A DNA stretch of 49,755 bases from Allobosea sp. (GTDB taxonomy: Bacteria; Pseudomonadota; Alphaproteobacteria; Rhizobiales; Beijerinckiaceae), in NCBI RefSeq assembly GCF_030694325.1, contig NZ_JAUXYO010000075.1:1-49755 (forward strand). Direction: 5' to 3'. The position numbers and the translations under genes were made by a program. Below are positions 43,044 to 49,755 of the stretch, piece after piece. The notes under the pieces were generated by a model. That model saw only the letters and a program-made list of their open reading frames with translations. It did no database searches and was not told the DNA's origin. How positions within the stretch are numbered: position 1 is the first letter of the stretch; every line of letters starts with the position of its first letter.

Positions 43044-44303
43044 ATGACTGAACTGGTCCATGTCCGCTCCGACTGCCGCCTGTGCGGATCGAGCAAGATC
43101 GTGCGCAGCGTGCCGCTTGCGCAGGTTCCCATCGTCTCCCCGAATGTCGGACGTGAAAAGGATGCCTCGGGCGAGAGCCTGACCCGGGTCGTCGCACCAC
43201 TGGACAATTATTTGTGCATGGATTGCGGCCTCAACCAGCTCATCCACGAGGTTGATCCATCGCTGATCTATCGCGACTATCTGTATCGGACTTCGGTCTC
43301 TTTGGGCTTGCCGCAGCATTTCCGTGGCCTCGCGGAGGCGGTGATCGCACGCGTCGGCTTGAAGCCCGGCGATCTGGTCGCCGAGTTCGGCTCCAATGAC
43401 GGTACCTTGCTAAATTTCTTCCGCGAACAGGGTTTTGCCGTCCAGGGCATCGATCCGGCGCGGCAGATCGCGGCCGAGGCCACAGCGCGCGGCGTTCCCA
43501 CCATCGCTGATTTCTTCACCGCCGAATTGGCGGGCAAGATCGCCGCTGACCGGGGCAAGGCTCGCGCCATCATCGCCAACAATGCGATGGCCAACATTCC
43601 CGATCTGGGCGAAATCCTCGCCGGTGTGAAGACGTTGCTGGCGCCCGACGGTGTCTTCGTCTTCGAAACCCAGTATGGCCTCGACGTCTTCGAGAAGACC
43701 CTGCTCGACGTGATCTATCACGAGCATATCTCGCTGTTCTCGGTCCGGCCTGTCGCGCGCGCCGCGGCCCAGCACGGGCTGCAGGTGATCCACGCGGACC
43801 GGATTGCGACCAAGGGCGGCTCGATCCGCTTCTGGCTGCAGTTGGCCGGTGGTCCCCGCGGGGTCGATCCCTCGGTCGACGCACTCGTGGCGCTCGAGGA
43901 GAGGGCGGGCCTTTACGATCTGGCGACGCATGCGCGGTTTGCCGACAAGGTCGCCGCCATCAAGGCCGACCTGCATCGCATGATCGATGAGACGCGGGCT
44001 CAGGGCGGGAGCGTCGGCGCTTATGGCACATCGGTGGGCTGCGCGGCCTTGATCCATCAGTTCGAGCTGGAGAGCCGCCTCGACGTGCTGTTCGACGACA
44101 CTCCGTTCAAGACGCGGCTGGAAGGCCCGGGCTATGATCTGCCGGTAATGCAGGCGGACGGGGTTTATGACCGCAAGCCTGCCCTGATCATTATTCTCGC
44201 CTGGCGCTATGCGGATCCCATCATAGCACGCCATCAGGCCTTTCTGGAGAGCGGCGGTCAGTTTGTAGTACCGTTGCCGGAATTGTCGGTCCGGACTCGA
44301 TGA
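43044..44303 (+). CDS. Sugar C-methyltransferase (zinc-motif, TylCIII/NovU-like)
   Basis: A protein of about 419 residues with three parts. The N-terminal zinc-binding domain has Cys pairs SDCRLCGSS and YLCMDCGLNQ, the central SAM domain has DLVAEFGSNDGTLLNFF and ETQYGLDVFEKTLLDVIYHEHISLFS, and the C-terminal domain has GGSVGAYGTSVGCAALIHQFE and IIILAWRYADPIIARH. This is the layout of deoxysugar C-methyltransferases that act on 4-keto or 3-keto NDP-sugars (with the catalytic YHEH motif). A GTG at 43026 that overlaps the previous stop would add six residues; the ATG at 43044 is preferred. Its stop overlaps the next start by four bases (ATGA). Confidence 0.93.
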   Translation: MTELVHVRSDCRLCGSSKIVRSVPLAQVPIVSPNVGREKDASGESLTRVVAPLDNYLCMDCGLNQLIHEVDPSLIYRDYLYRTSVSLGLPQHFRGLAEAVIARVGLKPGDLVAEFGSNDGTLLNFFREQGFAVQGIDPARQIAAEATARGVPTIADFFTAELAGKIAADRGKARAIIANNAMANIPDLGEILAGVKTLLAPDGVFVFETQYGLDVFEKTLLDVIYHEHISLFSVRPVARAAAQHGLQVIHADRIATKGGSIRFWLQLAGGPRGVDPSVDALVALEERAGLYDLATHARFADKVAAIKADLHRMIDETRAQGGSVGAYGTSVGCAALIHQFELESRLDVLFDDTPFKTRLEGPGYDLPVMQADGVYDRKPALIIILAWRYADPIIARHQAFLESGGQFVVPLPELSVRTR

Positions 44304-46201
44304 GGCCCGGTATCCCTCGTCAAAAACCTTTCGGATGTTGGGTAGCACGTTTGGTTTTAAAGCTAATTCATACCGCTTATCGGACTAGGCTTGGGCGGTA
44401 TTTGACGCGTGCGCTACTGCCAACGCCGCCCGGCCGCCTTGCGTCGCTTTGGGTCATGGAGAGATTGCCGACGCCGCTGCGCCGCAGTTCGGTCGAAGCC
44501 ATCCAAAAAATTGCGGCTGACAAGCAAGCCCGCCGCGCCTTCATCGATGCTGCACATCGCTTCTACAACGCTCAGCCGACCAATCGAAATCGGTTCGACA
44601 TTTATGCAACCGCGCTGGTTGCGTCAGAGTTCAAAGATGACGCCCTGCGCGTTATCCTGTCCCAGACCGCTGAAACAGCAATCGACTTGTCCGAGGACGA
44701 TCTGAATTTGATTGCGCTACGCGTCTCGCTGCAATCAGAGCTCGCCCGCTATCGCGACGTTTTGGATTCGGTAAAGTTCGGCATTTTTCAGGCTCCGGCG
44801 ACGCTGCGCACACGCTACGATTATCTGAAGGCCGCCTATGCGGCGGGCAAGCTGCGGCGCGAACGCGATGCGATTGAATTCTTCGGTCGTCAGTTTAATA
44901 TTATCAGCGACCATGCCGGCACCGCGACTGATCAGGAAATCGCTCGCGTCCATAGCGTCTATCAAAACCAGGCCGCCTTCACATTGAAACGTGACGTTGA
45001 GTTGATGCGACTGCTTGGGGAAATCGACTTTTCCAATTGTGCCGTCTTCTTCCTGTCCTCCACAGAAGCATTGGGTCATGCAGTTCTTGATCCGTTCTAT
45101 TTTATTGCCCAGAACAAGGATAGCTTCGATCGCCTGATTTTCATCGGTCCGCCACGCGCGAATTATCGGCCCGCATCGCGCGCATGTCTGCAAATTGTCG
45201 AACAATACGGCGAATACTACGAAACAACTTCCGACATTCTTCTGAATTTGTCATGGATGAGCCTTGGCCATCATCAGGCCGGCCGCTTTACGTTCGTCAT
45301 CGATCACTACTGGATGCTTCTGCGCCACGCCGTTCATCGCACCCGGGACCCGGCCGACTCGTACCGGCACAATGAGTGGCACCTCGAGTTGCCGGCCTAT
45401 TATGCCGAGGTCGCGGAGAATTTTGCCAAGCGTCACGGCATCGATCTCGATCGCCCCTTCGTCGTCATGCATGTCCGCGACAAGGGCTATCACGGGATCG
45501 CGCTGCAATCCTATCGCGATTCCGCAGTCGAGAATTACCGCGAGGCGGTGGAGTATCTCCTCGATCGCGGCTTCCAGGTCATTCGCATCGGCGATAAGTC
45601 GATGCCCAAGCTCGATCTGCAGCGCACAGGTTATTTTGAAACGCCGTTTCTGTCCGGCTATGCCTATGAGATCGATCCGTATCTGATCGCCAAGTCGCGT
45701 TTCATGATTGGCTGCCAGTCGGGTCCCTGCGCGTTTGCCCGGGCCCTCGGCGTTCCGATCCTCACGGTCAATGCGGTGCTGCACTATACGTTGCTGCCCT
45801 CGCCGATGGAGATGGCCTGCTTCAAGCGCTATTTCGCTGTCGCAGATGGAGTCTCGCAAGAGCTGACGATCGAGCAGGCGCTGGATCGCGGCTGCTACCA
45901 TTTCGACAATTCGTTCCAGTATGACGAGGCCGGCATCCGTGTCGAGAACGCCCTGCCGGATGAAATCACCGCCGCTGTCGCAGACATGGTTTCGTGGCTC
46001 GAAGCACCGGATCTGCCGGAAACCGATGAACAGCTGAGGTTTCGGGAGCGGGTCGAACGCGTGGCGCAGGATCTGAAGGCGCGTGGCCCCGATCTCTCTC
46101 TGCCGATTGCGGACTATCTCGGAATCTGCCTGCCGGGCTACCGCGTTTCGCCGAGCGTATCGCGGATGCGGGCCAAGACCGGCGCCGACGCAGACCTATG
46201 A
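44300..46201 (+). CDS. TIGR04372-like glycosyltransferase
   Basis: A 633-residue protein whose C-terminal half matches the putative glycosyltransferase family TIGR04372: FVVMHVRDKGYHGIALQSYRDSAVENYREAVEYLLDRGFQVIRIGD, then IDPYLIAKSRFMIGCQSGPCAFARALGVPILTVNA. The N-terminal 270 residues are helical and repeat-like, with RFDIYATALVASEFKDDALRVIL and RRERDAIEFFGRQFNII, possibly TPR-type. It is coupled to the methyltransferase by a four-base overlap. Bases 44300-45300 are clearly richer in A/T than elsewhere (many Leu-TTG, Ile-ATT and Asn-AAT codons), which suggests separate acquisition. Its donor and acceptor are unknown. Confidence 0.88.
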   Translation: MRPGIPRQKPFGCWVARLVLKLIHTAYRTRLGRYLTRALLPTPPGRLASLWVMERLPTPLRRSSVEAIQKIAADKQARRAFIDAAHRFYNAQPTNRNRFDIYATALVASEFKDDALRVILSQTAETAIDLSEDDLNLIALRVSLQSELARYRDVLDSVKFGIFQAPATLRTRYDYLKAAYAAGKLRRERDAIEFFGRQFNIISDHAGTATDQEIARVHSVYQNQAAFTLKRDVELMRLLGEIDFSNCAVFFLSSTEALGHAVLDPFYFIAQNKDSFDRLIFIGPPRANYRPASRACLQIVEQYGEYYETTSDILLNLSWMSLGHHQAGRFTFVIDHYWMLLRHAVHRTRDPADSYRHNEWHLELPAYYAEVAENFAKRHGIDLDRPFVVMHVRDKGYHGIALQSYRDSAVENYREAVEYLLDRGFQVIRIGDKSMPKLDLQRTGYFETPFLSGYAYEIDPYLIAKSRFMIGCQSGPCAFARALGVPILTVNAVLHYTLLPSPMEMACFKRYFAVADGVSQELTIEQALDRGCYHFDNSFQYDEAGIRVENALPDEITAAVADMVSWLEAPDLPETDEQLRFRERVERVAQDLKARGPDLSLPIADYLGICLPGYRVSPSVSRMRAKTGADADL

Positions 46202-46210
46202 ACCTGCGCG

Positions 46211-46912
46211 ATGGACGCATGCACCATGGCTGACGACGCTGGCGATATGGAAGGCTATCTCGCCCTCGTCGCGCAGCGGCCAGAGCTCTTTCGCAATGCC
46301 CCATCCGGTGGCGTCGATATCCTGACCGCGCCCGAGGAGGTCGCGGCAGCTCGCGCCGAGGCCAAGGCCTATCGCCGCGCCCGCGGCATGAAGGACCGTG
46401 ACACCCGCACCGGTATCCTCGCCGAAGACCCCTATATGCTGATCGTGCGGGATGCGGTCCGCTTTCCCGATGGCACGCGCGGCCTCTACAACCGTATCGT
46501 CGAGACCAACCCGGTGGCGATCCTTCCGGTGCTGAAAGGCGAGCCGGTGCTGATCCGGGTCTATCGGCACGGCCTGCGCGACTGGTCCTGGGAGTTTCCG
46601 CGCGGTGGCTGCGACGCGGGCGAAAGTCCGGAGGAGGGCGCCAGGCGCGAGGTCGCCGAAGAGGTCGGGGGCGCGCCGCTGAGCATCCGTCCGCTGGGAA
46701 CCTTCACGCCGGGGGGATCATCATTGTCGATCAGGGCGCATCTGTTCTTCGCCGAGGTCGAACATCTCGGCGAGCCAGATCCGCTGGAAGGGATTACCGA
46801 CGTCGTCGCGATGTCCGTGGCGCGGCTCGAGCAGATGCTGCGGGACGACGTGATCATCGACGGATTCAGCCTGGCACTGTTCGCGCGGGCGCGGCTGAGG
46901 GGGCTGATTTGA
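46211..46912 (+). CDS. NUDIX hydrolase
   Basis: A 233-residue protein with a perfect NUDIX box (Gx5Ex7REVAEEVGG, about 132-154, with AGESPEEGARREVAEEV inside). The strand DWSWEFPRGG just before it recalls ADP-sugar or GDP-mannose pyrophosphatases. An N-terminal region of about 75 residues (MEGYLALVAQRPELFRN) is extra. The start may be 46211 or the second Met at 46226. It begins nine bases after the TIGR04372-like gene and overlaps a phosphotransferase start by four bases (TTGA), so all three are probably co-transcribed. In a glycan cluster it could hydrolyse a nucleotide-sugar or diphosphate intermediate; the reaction is unknown. Confidence 0.92.
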   Translation: MDACTMADDAGDMEGYLALVAQRPELFRNAPSGGVDILTAPEEVAAARAEAKAYRRARGMKDRDTRTGILAEDPYMLIVRDAVRFPDGTRGLYNRIVETNPVAILPVLKGEPVLIRVYRHGLRDWSWEFPRGGCDAGESPEEGARREVAEEVGGAPLSIRPLGTFTPGGSSLSIRAHLFFAEVEHLGEPDPLEGITDVVAMSVARLEQMLRDDVIIDGFSLALFARARLRGLI

Positions 46913-47889
46913 GCGCGCTAGCGGATGAAAGCCGGATTGCCCTCGCACAGCAGGCGGAAGCGCTGGCCGGCGTGCCGGTGTTTGCCATGGTGCCAGCGGG
47001 TCAGGGAGCCAACAGCCACATCGTCAGGCTGGAGACGCAGGCCGGGCCCTTGGCGCTCAAGGTCTATCCGAGACGACCGGGCGACCAGCGCGACCGGCTC
47101 GAGGTCGAGTGGCAGGCCTTGCGCTTTCTCGGCGAGAGCGGCCTCACGCAGGCACCGCGGGCGATCGCGCGCGACGATGCAAACCGTCTCATGCTGATGG
47201 AATGGATCGAGGGCGACATCATCACCCGCCACCAGCCTGGCGATCTCGATGACGCTCTGCGCTTCGTCGAAGGGATTTTCCGGGCTTCGCAGGATGCAGG
47301 CGCGAGCGGCTTCCCGCTGGCCTCCGAGGCGTGCCTGTCTGCAATCGAGATCTGCCGCCAGATCGATCAGCGCTTCGATAGTTTCATCAGCCATGCGCCG
47401 CTTGATCAGGCGCTGGTTGACATCGTCAAGCCGGCCTATGCCGCCGCGCGCGACACCATTGCGTCGGAACTCGCCGCACCCTCCGATCTGGCCCCGTCGC
47501 AGCGTCGGCTGATCCCGGCGGATTTCGGGTTTCACAATGCGATCCGTCAACGGGATGGCACCGTTCGTTACATCGATTTCGACTATTTTGGCTGGGATGA
47601 TCCGGTCAAGTTCATCGCGGATTTCGTCGTCCACCCTGCCATGTCGCTCGATGCCGACGAACGGGCAGAGGTCGTCGCGCGGCTGACGAACGCCTTGCCG
47701 GATTCGGTGGCTGCCTCGGCCAGGCTGAGGCGCCATCTGCCGCTCTATGCCATCCGCTGGGCCCTGATCCTCCTGAACGCGTTCAGGAAGGACCGTGCAG
47801 CCGCGCTACCCGTCGACGAGGATGCGCGATCCGCTGTGTTTGTCAGGCAGTGGCAGAAGGCGCGCGACATGATCGAGCGCTACCGCTGA
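46909..47889 (+). CDS. APH-fold phosphotransferase (small-molecule kinase)
   Basis: A 326-residue kinase of the aminoglycoside phosphotransferase/choline kinase fold. GQGANSHIVRLET is the nucleotide loop, ALKVYPRRPGDQRDRLEVEWQAL has the ATP-binding Lys and Glu, RLMLMEWIEGD is the hinge, IPADFGFHNAIR carries catalytic Asp205 and Asn, and VRYIDFDYFGWDDP the metal-binding Asp223/Asp225. It starts with a TTG that overlaps the NUDIX stop, so expression is coupled. Given the cluster, the substrate may be a sugar or an alcohol used in glycan decoration rather than an antibiotic. No nucleotidyltransferase is next to it. Confidence 0.9.
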   Translation: MSALADESRIALAQQAEALAGVPVFAMVPAGQGANSHIVRLETQAGPLALKVYPRRPGDQRDRLEVEWQALRFLGESGLTQAPRAIARDDANRLMLMEWIEGDIITRHQPGDLDDALRFVEGIFRASQDAGASGFPLASEACLSAIEICRQIDQRFDSFISHAPLDQALVDIVKPAYAAARDTIASELAAPSDLAPSQRRLIPADFGFHNAIRQRDGTVRYIDFDYFGWDDPVKFIADFVVHPAMSLDADERAEVVARLTNALPDSVAASARLRRHLPLYAIRWALILLNAFRKDRAAALPVDEDARSAVFVRQWQKARDMIERYR

Positions 47890-47923
47890 GAGGCCCGCCG
47901 CTACGACCCTCAGGACCGGCCGG

Positions 47924-48616
47924 TCAGGTGTTCGTCTTGGGGTGCGCGCACAGCGCCACGACGTAATGCGCCATCTTGTGATAGCCGGTATGCACGACCT
48001 CGTCGTTGAGCGAGAACATGAACACCGTGTGGAAGAACTCTTCCATCAGCGCCTTCAAGTCGGGTGCTGACTTGCAATTGATGTGCCCCGCCTTGCTGCC
48101 CGGCGAGGCGTAGGCCTGGCTCTCCAGCGACGGCATGCCCACGATCATCACCGCGTCCGATGTCAGGCATTTGAGGATGTTGCCGACGAAGACGCGCTCA
48201 TCCTTCGCGTCAATATGCTCGAGCACGTCCATGGCATAGGCGGCGTCGAAGGGGCCGCCATCGAAGACACCCTCAAGAAAGTTATGGACCTTGGCGACGT
48301 AAGGATATTCCGGCTGCACGCGCGCCTGGGCATCGGCGATGAACTCGGCGTCGAAATCCGTCACCGTCAGCGCCTTGACCTCCTGCATCACGATGGGCGC
48401 GTTGAAGGCGTCCCCGCAGCCGATCTCGATGACGTTCTTGCGGCCCGACAGCATCTTTGAGACGAATTTGTAGCGCGACTGCGAAAACAGGAAGCGGCGC
48501 GGATCCTCGATCCATTCGCGGCTCTTGAGCAGGCCGAGCGTCACGGCGCCGCGCTTTTCGGCGAAATCGATATTGGGCTGGTTGACGGGATCCTTGGTGC
48601 GGCGTGTCGTCGTCAT
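47924..48616 (-). CDS. Class I SAM-dependent methyltransferase
   Basis: A 230-residue methyltransferase. NVIEIGCGDAFNAPIVMQEV is motif I with the SAM glycine loop. VTDFDAEFIADAQ holds the acidic residue for the ribose, and GPFDAAYAMDVLEHIDAKDERVFVGNILKCL covers motifs II and III. The C-terminal HTVFMFSLNDEVVHTGYHKMAHYVVALC is characteristic of methyltransferases found in surface-glycan clusters. The ATG at 48616 has a weak GGA ribosome site. It is convergent with the kinase gene and divergent, over 212 bases, from another methyltransferase. Likely O-methylation of a sugar, but the acceptor is unknown. Confidence 0.9.
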   Translation of the reverse strand: MTTTRRTKDPVNQPNIDFAEKRGAVTLGLLKSREWIEDPRRFLFSQSRYKFVSKMLSGRKNVIEIGCGDAFNAPIVMQEVKALTVTDFDAEFIADAQARVQPEYPYVAKVHNFLEGVFDGGPFDAAYAMDVLEHIDAKDERVFVGNILKCLTSDAVMIVGMPSLESQAYASPGSKAGHINCKSAPDLKALMEEFFHTVFMFSLNDEVVHTGYHKMAHYVVALCAHPKTNT

Positions 48617-48828
48617 GTTTCCGGGTCCGAAACTGTGCGGGCGCGCAGCCTGCTGAAAAGTCGCTGCTGCATGACGCCTTGTTCCGTGCGGGTCAAGCCT
48701 GCGGCCGGCTCTCTGCAAACGAAGTGATGCTGGCGATTCAGCGGTTTGCGGCCCAGGACAAGATGGACATCGGGCAAGCCGGATTGCATAAGGCGGGCCA
48801 TCGGGAACGCGGAAGACTGGGAAACGGG

Positions 48829-49755
48829 ATGACGAAGGCAGCGACGTCGGAAGGCGGCCACCTCGACTACTACAAGCAGCACGGCATCTCGCCCGTCCGC
48901 TACGCGATGGACGATCTCAGCCAGCACCTCCAGTTGCGGGATTCGCTCTATCGCTCCATTGGCCTGCCCCAGGTCGCCTTTCGCGGATCCGACATTCTCG
49001 AAATCGCGCCGGGCTCGGGGCAAAACAGCCTCTACCTCGCCGTGTCGCAGCCGCGTTCGCTGACGCTGGTCGAACCCAACCCCGCGGGGCTGCGCGACAT
49101 TCAGAAGCTCTACGACACGCTGTCGGAGCCGCACACCGCCCCGATCCTACATCCGGCGCGGCTGCAGGAATTCAATCCGGGCAAGCTTTACGACATCGTG
49201 CTCTGCGAGAACTGGCTCGGAGCCCTGCCCGAGGAACTCGATCTGCTGCGCAAGCTGGCCGGGCTGGTGGCGCCGGGCGGTGCGCTCGTCTTGACCATCG
49301 TGCCGTTGGCTGGTTTTTTCCCCAATGTCATGCGCAAGCTGTTGGCGTTGCGCGTCGTGCCGTCGAACCTCGGTTTCGAGGAACGCACCGCTGCTCTGGT
49401 CGAGATTTTCGGACCGCACCTCGCCACCATCCCGAACATGACGCGCAGCCATCGCGACTGGGTGCATGACTGCATGGTGAACCCGCATTATCTCAATGTC
49501 GGCCTCCCTTTCGAGACGGTGGTCGAGACCATCGGCGACGACATGGCGGTGCTGGGCACCTATCCCAAAATCACGATCGACTGGCGCTGGTTCAAGGCGC
49601 TGAAGGGCACCGAGCGCCGCTTCAACGAATTGCTGATCGAGGCGGTCGCCGCCAACATCCCCAGCCTGCTCGACTACCGCCGCACCTTCCCGGCCGGCGC
49701 GCCCGGCGCCAATGCCGCGCTCGATCGCCATTTTGGCGCGGTCCACGGGCTGGCG
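48829..49755 (+). CDS. Class I SAM-dependent methyltransferase, 5' part
   Basis: An open frame from the ATG at 48829 that runs off the window end, at least 309 codons. YYKQHGISPVRYAMDDLSQHLQLRDSLY is followed by the SAM motif DILEIAPGSGQNSLYLAV, LVEPNPAGLRDIQKLY, and DIVLCENWLGALPEELDLLRKLAGLVAPGGALVLTIVP. A large extra C-terminal part (NMTRSHRDWVHDCMVNPHYLNVGLPFETVV) suggests a specialised subfamily seen in glycan clusters, or a longer multidomain protein. Its stop and any further domain are not in view. Confidence 0.88.
   Translation, partial: MTKAATSEGGHLDYYKQHGISPVRYAMDDLSQHLQLRDSLYRSIGLPQVAFRGSDILEIAPGSGQNSLYLAVSQPRSLTLVEPNPAGLRDIQKLYDTLSEPHTAPILHPARLQEFNPGKLYDIVLCENWLGALPEELDLLRKLAGLVAPGGALVLTIVPLAGFFPNVMRKLLALRVVPSNLGFEERTAALVEIFGPHLATIPNMTRSHRDWVHDCMVNPHYLNVGLPFETVVETIGDDMAVLGTYPKITIDWRWFKALKGTERRFNELLIEAVAANIPSLLDYRRTFPAGAPGANAALDRHFGAVHGLA

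Noticed and set aside
46909-47889. Aminoglycoside resistance gene
   Set aside because: The APH fold is shared by many sugar and alcohol kinases; translational coupling to a NUDIX gene in a glycan cluster argues for a metabolic role.

Overview
The window looks like chromosomal DNA of a high-GC alphaproteobacterium, most likely of the Hyphomicrobiales (Rhizobiales) and perhaps Bosea-like. This is an inference from gene content (Aap amino-acid ABC transporter, ornithine-lipid OlsB, DctPQM and TAXI TRAP transporters, a GST-QueG-SDR operon beside uppP) and from strongly GC-biased codons. No plasmid, phage, IS or CRISPR signal was seen.

Region 1 (1-9.3 kb): the 3' end of lepA, a minus-strand gamma-glutamyltransferase divergent from a nitronate monooxygenase-like gene, a small secreted cysteine-repeat protein, a ferredoxin-reductase-like flavoprotein, an exported thioredoxin-like protein paired with a CcdA-like membrane protein, and the permeases of an Aap-type transporter. 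Region 2 (9.3-19.3 kb): aapJ (the aap ATPase gene is not adjacent), a dctPQM TRAP operon with a GntR/FadR-type operator, tRNA-Ser(GGA), a small membrane protein, msrA, a YqhA-like protein and a TAXI-TRAP receptor/permease pair. Three copies of an imperfect palindromic repeat (GTCATCCCGG...CCGGGATGAC) lie in this first third, two of them at convergent gene ends.

Region 3 (19.3-34.1 kb): comM/yifB, a hybrid histidine kinase with a degenerate plus a canonical receiver, olsB preceded by a PHO-box-like direct repeat, the gst-queG-SDR operon, uppP, an MFS transporter with a C-terminal soluble domain, an msrQ-like gene without msrP, a HAD hydrolase, a TIM-barrel isomerase-like protein and an aldo/keto reductase.

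Region 4 (34.1-49.8 kb): a surface-glycan cluster with less GC-rich codons. It holds a GmhB-like phosphatase, gmd and fcl (GDP-L-fucose), two family-2 glycosyltransferases, an NDP-sugar epimerase, a GmhA-like SIS isomerase, a second epimerase, a Gfo/Idh/MocA oxidoreductase, a zinc-motif sugar C-methyltransferase, a TIGR04372-like glycosyltransferase, a NUDIX protein translationally coupled to an APH-fold kinase, and two divergent methyltransferases, the last running off the window. The GmhA and GmhB homologues both depart from the Escherichia coli enzymes at metal-site positions. Together with a kinase and NUDIX protein and no visible nucleotidyltransferase, this makes the cluster the best candidate here for an uncharacterised pathway (a modified heptose or branched deoxysugar). 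That assignment is inference.
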